Assembly (NCBI GenBank): GCA_964466385.1
Contig: CAYXNM010000003.1
Coordinates: 1 to 43,821 of the forward strand
DNA from: UBA5972 sp964466385
GTDB taxonomy: Bacteria > Pseudomonadota > Alphaproteobacteria > Rhodobacterales > Rhodobacteraceae
DNA: 43,821 nt
Direction of reading: 5' to 3'
Positions 33,496 through 42,417 of this stretch are shown here, in pieces; position 1 is the stretch's first letter, and the number at the start of each line of letters is the position of its first letter. A model generated the notes under the pieces. It saw only the letters and a list, made by a program, of their open reading frames with translations. It was not told the DNA's origin and made no database searches. The position numbers and the translations under genes were made by a program.

Positions 33496-34464
33496 TTATC
33501 CCCACAGCGCAGAAGGCGCCGGGTGAATGCCCTCATCATCAAAAAACATTGGCCAGTCCCTGTCTTCGGCCAACAACAACGGGCCGTCAAGATCAGTAAA
33601 CGCGGCACCCTGCGCAATCAGCAAAGCCGGGGCCATCGCCAGCGAGGACCCCACCATGCACCCCACCATCACTTTGAACCCGGCGTCACGCGCAGCGTCG
33701 CGCAGGGCCAGCGCCTCGGTCAGGCCGCCGGTTTTATCAAGCTTGATGTTCACATAGTCGTACTTGCCGCGCAGACCCGCCAGCGACGCGCGGTCATGGC
33801 AACTTTCATCGGCACAGACAGGTAGCAACCGCTCCAGCTCAGCAAGGGCGTAATCCTGACCGGCAGGCAGGGGCTGTTCCACCATCTCGACCCCAAGACT
33901 GACCAGCACCGGGGCAAGACGTTGGTAAAGATCGGGGGTCCAGCCTTCGTTGGCATCAACGATAATGCGCGCGTCCTGCGCACCGCTTCGGACAGCCCGG
34001 ATGCGCGCGACATCCTCGTCCCCGCCACCAAGCTTGATCTTGAGCAAGGGGCGCGTGGCATTTCGCGCCGCTTCGGTTTGCATCTTGTCCGGAGTATCCA
34101 GCGACAGGGTAAAGGCAGTCACCTCCGGGCTGGGTTCAGCCAGCCCCGCAAGCGCCCAGACCGGTTTGCCTGTCTGTTTCGCCTCCAGATCCCAAAGGGC
34201 GCAGTCAACCGCGTTGCGCGCAGCGCCTGCGGGCAGGGCATCTTGCAGACGGGCGCGATTAAGCGGCGTTTCCAGGCCTTCGATCTGACGGGTAACGCTG
34301 TCCAAAGTCTCGTCATAGCGCGCATAGGGCACGCATTCCGCAACCCCGACCGCGCCCGCGCTTTCAATGCGCACCGTCAGAACCTGTGCCTGCGTGCGCG
34401 AGCCGCGCGAAATGGTGAACACCTGCGCCAATGCGAACGTATCGGCCGAAACGGAAATCTTCAT
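33496..34464 (-). CDS. dgcA: N-acetyl-D-glutamate racemase DgcA (enolase superfamily)
   Basis: Enolase-superfamily epimerase of 322 aa, formerly annotated as L-Ala-D/L-Glu (dipeptide) epimerase. Two catalytic lysines are visible, in LLKIKLGGG and VNIKLDKTGG, with metal ligands in IIVDANEGW, VEQPL and ADES. In marine bacteria DgcA racemises N-acetyl-D-glutamate after DgcN acetylates D-glutamate. Adjacency to dgcN upstream and dat downstream supports that over the dipeptide role. AAAGGA precedes the ATG. Confidence 0.88.
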   Translation of the reverse strand: MKISVSADTFALAQVFTISRGSRTQAQVLTVRIESAGAVGVAECVPYARYDETLDSVTRQIEGLETPLNRARLQDALPAGAARNAVDCALWDLEAKQTGKPVWALAGLAEPSPEVTAFTLSLDTPDKMQTEAARNATRPLLKIKLGGGDEDVARIRAVRSGAQDARIIVDANEGWTPDLYQRLAPVLVSLGVEMVEQPLPAGQDYALAELERLLPVCADESCHDRASLAGLRGKYDYVNIKLDKTGGLTEALALRDAARDAGFKVMVGCMVGSSLAMAPALLIAQGAAFTDLDGPLLLAEDRDWPMFFDDEGIHPAPSALWG

Positions 34465-34492
34465 GTGTCGTCCTTTTGGGCAAAATGCCGGG

Positions 34493-35494
34493 TCACGCGT
34501 TCAATACCGCATCCACCAGCCGCGCGGCACCCTGCCGAAAGGGATCGACCGTCGGCAGCCCCAGATTTTGTTCGGTTTCTTTCAGATAATCCGCAGCTTC
34601 GGCATCGCCCAGATGCTGCGTGTTGACCGAAATCGCTGCAACCACGCAATCCGGATTGGCGACGCGCGCCATGGCAAGGGCAGTATCGCGCAGGGTTTCG
34701 AGCGAAGGTTGTTGATAATCGGGCAAACCGCGCATGTGTTTGCGGGTCGGTTCGTGACACAGGATCAACGCGTCGGGCTGCCCTCCGTGAACCAGCGCCA
34801 TCGTCACACCCGAGTATGACACGTGGAACAGCGATCCCTGCCCTTCGATCAGATCCCAGTGATCTTCGTCGTTGTCAGGGGTCAGGTATTCAACCGCCCC
34901 CGCCATGAAATCGGCAATGACCGCATCCAGCGGCACGCCCGAGCCGGTGATCAGAATTCCCGTCTGCCCGGTTGCGCGAAAATCCGCGCTGACGCCGCGC
35001 TCGCGCATTTCGCGTTCCATCGCAATGCCGGTATACATCTTCCCGACCGAGCAATCCGTGCCAACGGCAAGACAGCGCTTGCCCCGCCGTTTGACCCCGT
35101 TTGCAATGGGATACGAAGCATTCGGAACCCGCACATCATGCAATGTACACCCATGGGTTTGCGCCGCCGCCACAAGAACCGGCTCGCTTCGCAAGAGGTT
35201 ATGCAGGCCGCTGGCGATATCAAAACCCATTTTCAGGGCCTCCACCAACACATCCTTCCACGCATCACTGATAAAGCCGCCCCGGTTGGCCACCCCGATG
35301 ACCAGAGTCTTCGCCCCGGCCTCTTTGGCGTCGGCCAAGGACATGTCGGTCAACCCCATATCCGCATTGCAGCCCGCCATCCGGAATTGCCCGACCGAGA
35401 CATCCGGCCGCCAATCCTTGATCCCTTGTGCGACTTTCGCGGCCAGAGCATCCGGCGCATCGCCGAGAAACAAAAGATAGGGTGTCTGTATCAT
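34493..35494 (-). CDS. dgcN: D-glutamate N-acetyltransferase DgcN (DUF1611)
   Basis: DUF1611 protein of 333 aa. A Rossmann-like N-terminal half (PYLLFLGDAPDALAAKVAQG) is followed by a P-loop-like AVGTDCSVGKMYT at about 143-155, then DLIEGQGSLFHVSYSGVT and CHEPTRKHMRG. Members next to dgcA acetylate D-glutamate, starting D-glutamate catabolism. GGAGGG stands 7 bases before the ATG. First gene of dgcN-dgcA-dat, with gaps of 28 and 16 bases. Confidence 0.87.
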   Translation of the reverse strand: MIQTPYLLFLGDAPDALAAKVAQGIKDWRPDVSVGQFRMAGCNADMGLTDMSLADAKEAGAKTLVIGVANRGGFISDAWKDVLVEALKMGFDIASGLHNLLRSEPVLVAAAQTHGCTLHDVRVPNASYPIANGVKRRGKRCLAVGTDCSVGKMYTGIAMEREMRERGVSADFRATGQTGILITGSGVPLDAVIADFMAGAVEYLTPDNDEDHWDLIEGQGSLFHVSYSGVTMALVHGGQPDALILCHEPTRKHMRGLPDYQQPSLETLRDTALAMARVANPDCVVAAISVNTQHLGDAEAADYLKETEQNLGLPTVDPFRQGAARLVDAVLNA

Positions 35495-35697
35495 GGGTAT
35501 GCCCTCCGGTTTGGTTTCCCGTTTTCTCTACGGTCTTGGCATTCGAAATTGCTAGGAATCCATCGCACTTTTTGCCCCTCCGAAGGGCATTTCTTCGCAA
35601 AAAGTCCCGATACTTCGAAGATACTTCCCGAAAGCAGCGGGATGCGTGTGCTTCATACACTGAAACGAACCGATTCCGCCAATAATCGCGCATCGGT

Positions 35698-36057
35698 CTA
35701 CCGCAGCAGAGCAACCGGCGCGGTTTCGTCCCGCACGTAATCCAGAGCCGGGCCGCTCGTTACGGCTGTCTGGCGCTTGAACTCGTAAATGCGTTCCTGG
35801 TTTTCCAACGAGGAGCACACGACCAGACACTGATACAACTGCCGCGCCCCATCGTAGATATCCACGAATCCGCGCAGGTTCACGGGGGTTTCCGCATCCA
35901 GTGCGAACCCGCCATCCCACAATCGCAAAATGGGGAATTCTTCGTCGCCCGCGCGCAGGCGCAACCGGTTCTTTCGACCCAGATCACGAAGACGCGCAAG
36001 ACGCAGGCCTTCCTTCACTTCTCTTGGCAAATCATAAAACACCGCCCAATCCCCCAA
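35698..36057 (-). CDS. Hypothetical protein, PilZ-sized, unknown function
   Basis: A 119-aa soluble protein (start GDWAVFYDLPREVKEG). The middle reads RLRAGDEEFPILRLWDGGFALDAETPVNLRGFVDIYDGARQLYQCLVV, a mostly beta-strand pattern that loosely recalls PilZ-like barrels, but the c-di-GMP motif RxxxR...D/NxSxxG is not intact, so I assign no family. The best start is a TTG at 36057 with GAGGT 8 bases upstream. It lies between cobM and dgcN on the same strand; the 203 bases to dgcN hold a GCCC-N7-GGGC hairpin at 35574-35588. Confidence 0.7.
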   Translation of the reverse strand: MGDWAVFYDLPREVKEGLRLARLRDLGRKNRLRLRAGDEEFPILRLWDGGFALDAETPVNLRGFVDIYDGARQLYQCLVVCSSLENQERIYEFKRQTAVTSGPALDYVRDETAPVALLR

Positions 36058-36118
36058 AAGGACACCTCAGGGAAAAGCGATTCGGTCGGATCAGGCAACC
36101 CCCAAGTTGAAAAACCGC

Positions 36119-36910
36119 TCAGGTGTTGTGATCTTCCACCAGATCAACCCCGACGACCGGACGCAAGACATGGGGTTTTTTCGGGTCGTAAAGGGCGGAA
36201 TCCACAAAATCCTGTGTTTCAGCCATCGCGGGTCCGACAAAAACCAACGCCGTGCGCGTGATCTTTTTTGCGCGCACCTTCTGGCGAATGTCCGACAATG
36301 TTCCGCGCAGGATGATCTGGTCGGGCCATCCAACGCGATACGCAACAACACACGCACAATCGCCACCATAGAGGGGTACAAGCGTCCGCTCGATCTCGCG
36401 CATGTTTCGAATCGCCAGATGGATCACCAGCGTGGTGCCCGTTTTGCCAAAGTTTTCAAGCGTTTCGCCTTTGGGCATCGACGTTGACTGCATCGACATC
36501 CGCGTCAGAACAATACTCTGCGCGATCTTGGGTATCGTCAGTTCCTGCCCCATGGCGGCCGCCGCCGCCGCATACGCCGACACACCCGGAATGATCTCAT
36601 AGTCTATCCCGGCGGCTTTCAGACGCCTGATCTGCTCGGCAATCGCACCGTAAAGTGACGGATCGCCTGAATGAACGCGCGCGACATCCTGCTCTTTGGC
36701 CTGCGCCGCCAATATTTCCCGATGCGTATCTTCCAGCGTCATCACCGAGCTATCCAGCACGCGGGCATTTTTCGGCGCAGAGGCAACGACCGCTTCGGGC
36801 ACCAGCGAGCCTGCGTAAAGGCAAACCGGACACGCCTGGATCAAACGCTTTCCCTTGACGGTAATCAAATCGGGATCGCCCGGCCCTGCACCTATGAAAT
36901 AGACCTTCAT
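36119..36910 (-). CDS. cobM: Precorrin-4 C11-methyltransferase
   Basis: SAM-dependent methylation of C11 on the contracted corrin ring. The 263 aa start MKVYFIGAGPGDPDLITVKG, the class III methyltransferase signature. VHSGDPSLYGAIAEQIRRL, IPGVSAYAAAAAAMGQELTIP and YRVGWPDQ follow, all CobM/CbiF-like. Start ATG 36910 was chosen over a GTG at 36922. It follows the cbiG::cobJ gene after 78 bases, the largest spacer in the operon. Last cob gene in this direction. Confidence 0.95.
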   Translation of the reverse strand: MKVYFIGAGPGDPDLITVKGKRLIQACPVCLYAGSLVPEAVVASAPKNARVLDSSVMTLEDTHREILAAQAKEQDVARVHSGDPSLYGAIAEQIRRLKAAGIDYEIIPGVSAYAAAAAAMGQELTIPKIAQSIVLTRMSMQSTSMPKGETLENFGKTGTTLVIHLAIRNMREIERTLVPLYGGDCACVVAYRVGWPDQIILRGTLSDIRQKVRAKKITRTALVFVGPAMAETQDFVDSALYDPKKPHVLRPVVGVDLVEDHNT

Positions 36911-36988
36911 CGCGTCATCCACTTTCTCTGGGCCAATCCGACAACATGTCGTCTTTGTGGCTCAAATATCCATTTTCCAGCACCGGCC

Positions 36989-38785
36989 TCATGCCAGGTC
37001 GCCATCGATCCTGCGCGCATAACCGCGCGGCGTGTACATGCGCGGCCCCTCCCCGAGTTGGGCCAGACGCGAATGCGACGAACCGACCAGAACCACCGTC
37101 AGCATATCGACCTCGTCCACATCAAGATCGGCCAGCTTTCGGTATCGCAGGTTTTCTCCGGGTCGCCCCAGTTCGCTTGCCAGCATGACGGGCGTATCGG
37201 CGGGGCGGTGTTGCAAGAGAATATCACGCGCCTCGGCCAATAGCGTCCGGCGACGCGCGGAAACCGGGTTGTAAAACGCGATCACGAAATCGCCTCTTGC
37301 CGCGGCCTCAAGCCGGGCAATGATATCGGCGCGCGGGGTCAGAAGATCACTCAGCGATATGGCGCAAAAGTCGTGCCCCAACGGCGCCCCGGCGCGCGCG
37401 GCTGCCCCCTGGAGCGCCGAAATACCCGGCGCCGAGATGACCTTTACCCGTTGCGCCGCCCGGCTGACGCCGCCGCCCTCCGGCCCGCGATCCAACAGCT
37501 CAAACACAAGCGCGCCCATCGCGAATATCCCCGCATCGCCCGAACAGACCAACGCGATATTGCGCCCCTTTGCGGCCTCGTTCAGCGCATATCGGCAGCG
37601 ATCCTCTTCCCCTCCTAGCGGGAAATCCCGCCGCGGCTTACCATGCGCCAGCGGTCCCAGAAGATCGATATAAAGACCATATCCCACCAGTTCGTCGGCC
37701 TCGGCCACCATCCTTGATGCTTCGGGCGTCCGCCAGCTCTGCTGGCCCGGCCCGATCCCCACCAGCGAAAGCTGGCCCCGTTTACGGCCCGAGAGGGACA
37801 AGACCGGTTTATCCTGCCGCGCCACGGCACAGGTCGCCATCTTTGTCTTCCGTTTCGGAACCACCAGCGCCGGATGGCCGTCCCCCAGCGCCAGCGCGGC
37901 GGCCTCTGAAACGCCATGGCACCCAACCTCGGCGAAAACAACGTTAGAGGGGTTGAGGATTTTTGCGGCGAATTCTTCCAGTTCGGCGGCGCTGAACAGC
38001 CTGAGCGGGACGCCCAACCTATCTGACACCGCGAGGATCGCGGGTTCATCGGCCTTGAGATCGATCGTTGCGACGGCCGCTATGCTTCCTTGCGCGATTC
38101 TTGCGGCCGACAATGTCTCCTCCACCAGCGCCCAGAGATCATCAACAGGGCAATTGCGGGCGCAGCCAAGACCCAGCGTATGGCGCTGCGGATGAAAGAT
38201 CAGCCTGTCCCGCGATCCTTGCACCGGTCGTTGGGTGACTTCGATCGTGACGGCCGCGTCAGGATCGTCGGGCACATCGAACAAACGGTCACCGATCTGC
38301 CTGATCCCGCCCCCAGCCAGCAAAGCGGCCGTCACCGGCTTTACGTCCTGTGGGTTCGCCAACCGGTGACCGGCGGGTGGCTCTTCCAGGGAAATGCCCA
38401 GCAGAATGTCGCCGGCCGTCGTGATCGCCGCATTCACGTCCAATACGCCAGCGAGTTCACGGGCCAGGGCATTCGCCCCGTTGTGGCCACCCAGCAGAGG
38501 GATGACCGCGGTGCCGTCCTCGGCAACGGCCAGAAGCGGAGGCTCGCTTCGCTTCTCTGCCAGCAAAGGCGCGACGGCCCGGATCAGGATGCCAGAGGCA
38601 CAAACCCCGACGACCGGAACGCCCGCCGCAAACAGTGTGCGCAGATGGCCCATGGTGTTTTCGAACCGGACATCGGTCTTGTCCGCCCGCCCGCGCAGGC
38701 CGTGGAGTTCGCACCCAAGCGCATCCGCGATTTTCCGCCCGACCGGCAGCGCCGTCGCGGAAAGGCAAAGCACCACCGCGTTCAC
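36989..38785 (-). CDS. cobJ: CbiG-CobJ fusion: cobalt-precorrin-5A hydrolase-like + precorrin-3B C17-methyltransferase
   Basis: Two-domain protein of 598 aa. Residues 1 to about 325 are CbiG-like: VCASGILIRAVAPLL, the GGHNGANALA motif at 99-108, and a CobE/CbiG C-terminal part (LGLGCARNC, GCHGVSEAAALAL). From about 337 comes CobJ/CbiH (GQLSLVGIGPGQQSWRTPEA, CSGDAGIFAMGALVFEL, SAPGISALQGAAARAGAPLGHDFCAISLSDL), the ring-contraction methyltransferase. CbiG opens the ring lactone in the cobalt-early pathway. I chose GTG 38785 because it overlaps the cobI stop (GTGA) and AAGGA is 9 bases upstream; a TTG at 38791 is also possible. Confidence 0.9.
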   Translation of the reverse strand: MNAVVLCLSATALPVGRKIADALGCELHGLRGRADKTDVRFENTMGHLRTLFAAGVPVVGVCASGILIRAVAPLLAEKRSEPPLLAVAEDGTAVIPLLGGHNGANALARELAGVLDVNAAITTAGDILLGISLEEPPAGHRLANPQDVKPVTAALLAGGGIRQIGDRLFDVPDDPDAAVTIEVTQRPVQGSRDRLIFHPQRHTLGLGCARNCPVDDLWALVEETLSAARIAQGSIAAVATIDLKADEPAILAVSDRLGVPLRLFSAAELEEFAAKILNPSNVVFAEVGCHGVSEAAALALGDGHPALVVPKRKTKMATCAVARQDKPVLSLSGRKRGQLSLVGIGPGQQSWRTPEASRMVAEADELVGYGLYIDLLGPLAHGKPRRDFPLGGEEDRCRYALNEAAKGRNIALVCSGDAGIFAMGALVFELLDRGPEGGGVSRAAQRVKVISAPGISALQGAAARAGAPLGHDFCAISLSDLLTPRADIIARLEAAARGDFVIAFYNPVSARRRTLLAEARDILLQHRPADTPVMLASELGRPGENLRYRKLADLDVDEVDMLTVVLVGSSHSRLAQLGEGPRMYTPRGYARRIDGDLA

Positions 38786-39483
38786 AACCAACCATCCTTG
38801 GTTCCGTTCACAAGCACCATCGAAAAATAGGGGGAATCGTCGGGTGCGTTTTCAAGCGGCAGGACAACCTGCCCTGGCTGGCTGGCCTTTTCGACGTAGA
38901 TCGCGCCCGACGTCAGCCCGAGCGAACCAAGCACGGATTTGACCTTGCCCATATGTCGCCCGATCTTTGGAATGACGACAGACTGGGCACCGGCGATTTT
39001 TTCGCCAAGCGCGTCCCTTGGCAGGGTGGCGGGAATCACGGTCAGGGTCTCGGCCCGCGCGACAAGCGGGTGAAACGCGGCCGCGGCACAGGCCGAAAGA
39101 GCGCTGACGCCCGGCACGACTTCGCAGGTGAACCGATCCGCCAGACGTTTGTGCAGGTACATGAAGGAACCATAAAACATCGGATCCCCCTCGCAAAGAA
39201 CCACCACGTCAAGGCCGCCGCCCAGTTCGGCGGCAATCGCATCGGCCGCGCGATCATAGGCATTTTGCGCGGGGGCGCGTTCCGTCAGCATGGGCAAAGG
39301 AATCCCGATCTCGCGCACATCCGCGCGAAAGCTGTCTTTCGCGATCTCGCGTGCAACGCTGTTTGAACCCCTGGAGGAGGGATAAGCAACGACGCTGGCC
39401 CCGGAAATCAGCCGGTGCGCCCGCAGCGTCATCAGTTCTGGATCCCCCGGACCCACACCGACGCCGATCAGCTTGCCCGTCAT
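38782..39483 (-). CDS. cobI: Precorrin-2 C20-methyltransferase
   Basis: Methylates C20 of precorrin-2 or its cobalt form, committing uroporphyrinoid to the corrin branch. The 233 aa contain GVGVGPGDPELMTLRAHRLI at the N-terminus, CEGDPMFYGSFMYLHKRL and VPGVSALSACAAA, typical of CobI/CbiL. ATG 39483 overlaps the cobL stop (ATGA). The frame is open upstream into cobL but that part is a shadow. The stop overlaps the next start by GTGA. Confidence 0.95.
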   Translation of the reverse strand: MTGKLIGVGVGPGDPELMTLRAHRLISGASVVAYPSSRGSNSVAREIAKDSFRADVREIGIPLPMLTERAPAQNAYDRAADAIAAELGGGLDVVVLCEGDPMFYGSFMYLHKRLADRFTCEVVPGVSALSACAAAAFHPLVARAETLTVIPATLPRDALGEKIAGAQSVVIPKIGRHMGKVKSVLGSLGLTSGAIYVEKASQPGQVVLPLENAPDDSPYFSMVLVNGTKDGWL

Positions 39484-40682
39484 CGTTTTACCAGACTTAA
39501 TTGCAGAACCGGCATCATCGGCTTCCATCCCGTCTTGTTTCCCAGAGGCGCTGCGCGGTCGACGCTCAGCCGGACCAGCGCGCCGCCATGCGCGCGGTAG
39601 AGTTCCAACAGCAGTTCCTCGCTTTCCAGTGTGACCGCGTTGACGACCAGCCGCCCCAGAGGGCGCAATGCGGTCCAACCGGCTTCGAAGACCTCGCGGT
39701 CAAGCCCGCCGCCGATGAAAATCGCGTCCGGTGCGGGCAGTCCTGCCAGCGCATCCGGAGCAAGGCCCTGAATGATCTCCAGCTGAGGGGTTCCCAGCGC
39801 CAGCGCATTGGCCGCCGCAAAAACGCGCCGTTCCGGCAGGGGTTCGATGCCGATGGCCCGCGCATATCGTGCCGCGCGCATCCATTCCACCGCAACCGAA
39901 CCGCAGCCGCAGCCGATATCCCACAACAGGGCGCCGCGCATGGGCATCAGCTTTGCCAACGTGGCTGCGCGCACTTCCTGCTTGGTCATGGTTCCGTCGT
40001 GCTGGAACAAATCATCACTTAGCCCCGGAACACGCGGGATAAGGGCAGCATCCTCGGCCGCCACACATTCCACCGCCAGCGTGTTGAACGCGGGCACAGC
40101 GTGCGACCAGCTTTCGGCCTGTCCGTCAAACCTCTGTTCGTTTGGCCCGCCCATGGCCGCAAGCACGGTCATCCGGCTCTGCCCAAATCCACGCTCGGTC
40201 AGGAATCGCGCGATTTTGGCGGGCGTTTCCGCCCCTGTCGTCAAGATCAACAGCCTTTGGTAGGGCTGAATGAAGGCGATCATTTGCTCGATAGGCCGAC
40301 CGTGGACCGTCAGGGTTTCAAGATCGGCCATCGACCAGCCCATACGCGCCGCAGCCAGTTGAAAAGCCCCGACTTGCGGATGGTAGACGATTTCAGCCGG
40401 GTCTATGGATCGCCCAATCCGCGCTCCAACCGAAAACCACAAGGGATCGCCCGTGGCCAACACCACGACCCGCCGACCTTTGAAGGATTTCAACGTGTCA
40501 ATCAACGCGTCAAACGGCGAGGGCCACGCTATTCTTTGAACCGAGGTCGCACCGGACAGCTCAAGGTGACGGTCCCCTCCGACAAGAACTTCTGCCGCCT
40601 CAACGACGGCGCGGGTTGCGGGGGTCAGCCCGTCAAGGCCATCCTCGCCGATGCCAACGATATGAAGCCATGCGTCCGTCAT
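39480..40682 (-). CDS. cobL: Precorrin-6Y C5,15-methyltransferase (decarboxylating), CbiE-CbiT fusion
   Basis: Bifunctional enzyme of 400 aa that methylates C5 and C15 and decarboxylates the C12 side chain. The N-terminal CbiE domain (to about 205) has HIVGIGEDGLDGLTPA, GDPLWFSVGARI and HPQVGAFQLAAARMGW. The C-terminal CbiT domain has TKQEVRAATLAKLMP, the SAM loop DIGCGCGSVAVEW (255-267) and DAIFIGGGL. It overlaps cobH and cobI by ATGA at both ends. Confidence 0.96.
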   Translation of the reverse strand: MTDAWLHIVGIGEDGLDGLTPATRAVVEAAEVLVGGDRHLELSGATSVQRIAWPSPFDALIDTLKSFKGRRVVVLATGDPLWFSVGARIGRSIDPAEIVYHPQVGAFQLAAARMGWSMADLETLTVHGRPIEQMIAFIQPYQRLLILTTGAETPAKIARFLTERGFGQSRMTVLAAMGGPNEQRFDGQAESWSHAVPAFNTLAVECVAAEDAALIPRVPGLSDDLFQHDGTMTKQEVRAATLAKLMPMRGALLWDIGCGCGSVAVEWMRAARYARAIGIEPLPERRVFAAANALALGTPQLEIIQGLAPDALAGLPAPDAIFIGGGLDREVFEAGWTALRPLGRLVVNAVTLESEELLLELYRAHGGALVRLSVDRAAPLGNKTGWKPMMPVLQLSLVKR

Positions 40683-41241
40683 TTCTTGGTCTTTCCTGTG
40701 TTGTCGCCAGCACCCGCGCTAAGCGCGTTAAGTGCCGCCGCCGCCATGGCCGACCCGCCGCGTCGACCGCGCAGGGCGACATATTCACAGCCACGCGGAT
40801 TGGCCGCCAATTCAGCCTTGCTTTCCGCAGCCCCGACGAACCCGACCGGAAACCCGAGGATCAGAGCCGGGCGCGGCCACCCGCGATCAAGTTGCTCTAG
40901 CAGGCGAAACAAGGCCGTGGGGGCGTTCCCGATGGCCACGACCGCCCCTTTGACGTCCGCTGACCACAAATCAACCGCCGCCGCCGAACGCGTCGTCTTT
41001 TCACGCGCGGCGATTGTTGCGACCCGCGGGTCGTTTAGCGTCGAAAAAACCCGGTTGCCGGCGGGCAGAAAACGCCGCGTAATCCCGGCCGCCACCATTT
41101 CGCAATCGCAAAGAACAGGCGCGCCCGCGGCAAGGGCTGCCTGTCCCGCATCATATGCACGCGCTGAAAACGCCAACCTGTCGGCAACCTCGACCATCCC
41201 GCAGGCATGGATCAGTCGAACGGCGACACTTTCCATCCCGC
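40679..41241 (-). CDS. cobH: Precorrin-8X methylmutase (5' end lost in gap)
   Basis: Moves the C11 methyl to C12, giving hydrogenobyrinic or cobyrinic acid. About 187 C-terminal codons are present; the catalytic histidine (RLIHACGMVEVADR) is only about 10 residues from the N gap. CDCEMVAAGITRRFLPAGN, VVAIGNAPTALFRLLEQL and ILGFPVGFVGAAESKAEL are all typical. By comparison with CobH proteins of about 210 aa, roughly 34 N-terminal residues are missing. The stop overlaps the cobL start (ATGA). Confidence 0.93.
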
Positions 41242-41341
41242 NNNNNNNNNNNNNNNNNNNNNNNNNNNNNNNNNNNNNNNNNNNNNNNNNNNNNNNNNNN
41301 NNNNNNNNNNNNNNNNNNNNNNNNNNNNNNNNNNNNNNNNN
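41242..41341. other. Scaffold gap (100 N) between cbiX and cobH
   Basis: Unlike the gap at 1424-1523, the two flanks share no duplicated sequence, so real bases are missing. The lost cobH N-terminus alone needs about 100 bases and the cbiX C-terminus is also absent, so the true distance is probably longer than 100. Confidence 0.9.
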
Positions 41342-42305
41342 GATCGGCCATGTCCAGCCTGCATTCGCCGGTGCAAAAGTCATCACACAAATCACAATCG
41401 GCCACGTTGGACCCGGGGGCCGAGGCCCCCTGCCCCTCAACATGGTGATGATGGCTTTCCTGAACCGCGCCAACATCCGCTTCGAACCCCAGAACCTGAA
41501 CGCGGTACTTGCACATCGCGCAGTTTGGCGGCGGCAATTCTCCGACCTGTTCGCAAATACGCTCGGCAAAGGTTTCCAAGACCTTCTCGTGATCGTTCAG
41601 ATAGCCTGCTTTCACGAATTGAATGTCAGGATTTCTTTCTGCAACGCGATCCGTAAACCCGTAAATCCGGTCGATCAGGATGCCCGTGAACAGGAAATAG
41701 GGAAAGACAATGACGCGCCGGTAGCCAAGACGTGTCACATGATCAAGACAGGGCTCGACCAAGGGGAAGGTGACGCCGGAATAACCGACTTCGCACCAGC
41801 CAAAGCCCATCCCTTCCCACAACATACGCGCGATCTTTGAAACATTGGCGTTCGCATCAGGGTCTGACGCGCCGCGTCCGATAACGACAAGGCAGGTTTC
41901 CTCGACGGGAACCTCGCCCAGATCGCTGTTGGCGCGATCGACGGCCTCTTGCACGCGTGCGCCCGCAGCAGCGATCATCTTGGGGTCGACCCCCAGTTCG
42001 CGGCCATAGGTCACGTCGATGCCATGTTTGGCGGCATAGGTGTTCAGAACCGTCGGGATATCGTTCTTGGCGTGCATCGCGGCAAACAACATGCCGGGAA
42101 CGGCCAGTATCCGGTCACATCCCGCAGTCCTGAGGCGATCCAGACCATCGCGAATGACCGGGTTGGCAAATTCCAGATAGCCGTAATCAACCATCCAATC
42201 CGAAGGCAGCAAGGCGGGCAACTTGCGCGCCAGCACGGCAAACTCGTCAACAGCCGCTTCGCTGCGCGATCCATGGCCGCAGATCATGACCCCGATTTTC
42301 GACAT
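41342..42305 (-). CDS. cbiX: Sirohydrochlorin cobaltochelatase CbiX with metal-binding tail (3' end lost in gap)
   Basis: Inserts cobalt into sirohydrochlorin. 321 codons are visible. Two CbiX-like halves carry the metal-site histidines His11 (CGHGSR) and His78 (FAAMHAKNDIP), with RGASDPDANANV and PYFLFTGILIDRI in the second half. The C-terminal tail is rich in ligands: CAMC at 262-265, HHHH at 285-288 and Cys304, 307, 311 and 315 in CDLCDDFCTGEC, like the His-rich and Fe-S-bearing tails of other CbiX proteins. First gene of the operon; a structured leader precedes it. Confidence 0.92.
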
Positions 42306-42335
42306 GTATTCACCCCTTTTGCCGTTCCCACAGAA

Positions 42336-42417
42336 AGAGGTACGAGGCCCGTCCGGCCCCTCTGACGATACTGCCCGTGCCCCCCTGTCTGGGTCAGGCA
42401 TTTTGCAGCGCACCTCT
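42336..42417 (-). promoter_or_regulatory. Structured leader of cbiX, not a standard B12 riboswitch
   Basis: On the minus strand AGAGGTGCG (42417-42409) pairs with CGTACCTCT (42344-42336), closing a region with an inner TGCCTG/CGGGCA stem (42400-42395 with 42377-42372) and a GGCC-GGACG-GGCC hairpin. Both G-U wobbles in these stems would be A-C mismatches on the other strand. I could not find the B12 box (GCCACTG) or the CCCCGCAACTGTAA core. The rest of 42306-42615 shows only the RBS of the next gene. Confidence 0.35.

Noticed and set aside
35568..35604. CTTTTTGC/GCAAAAAG inverted repeat with an inner GCCC/GGGC hairpin as a terminator
   Set aside because: The outer arms are separated by 21 bases, and no T tract follows the inner stem on either strand.
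40101..41840. Open frame of 579 codons on the + strand across cobL, cobH and the gap
   Set aside because: It runs through the N gap and is antisense to three clear cobalamin genes; its sequence is Arg/Pro-rich without family features.
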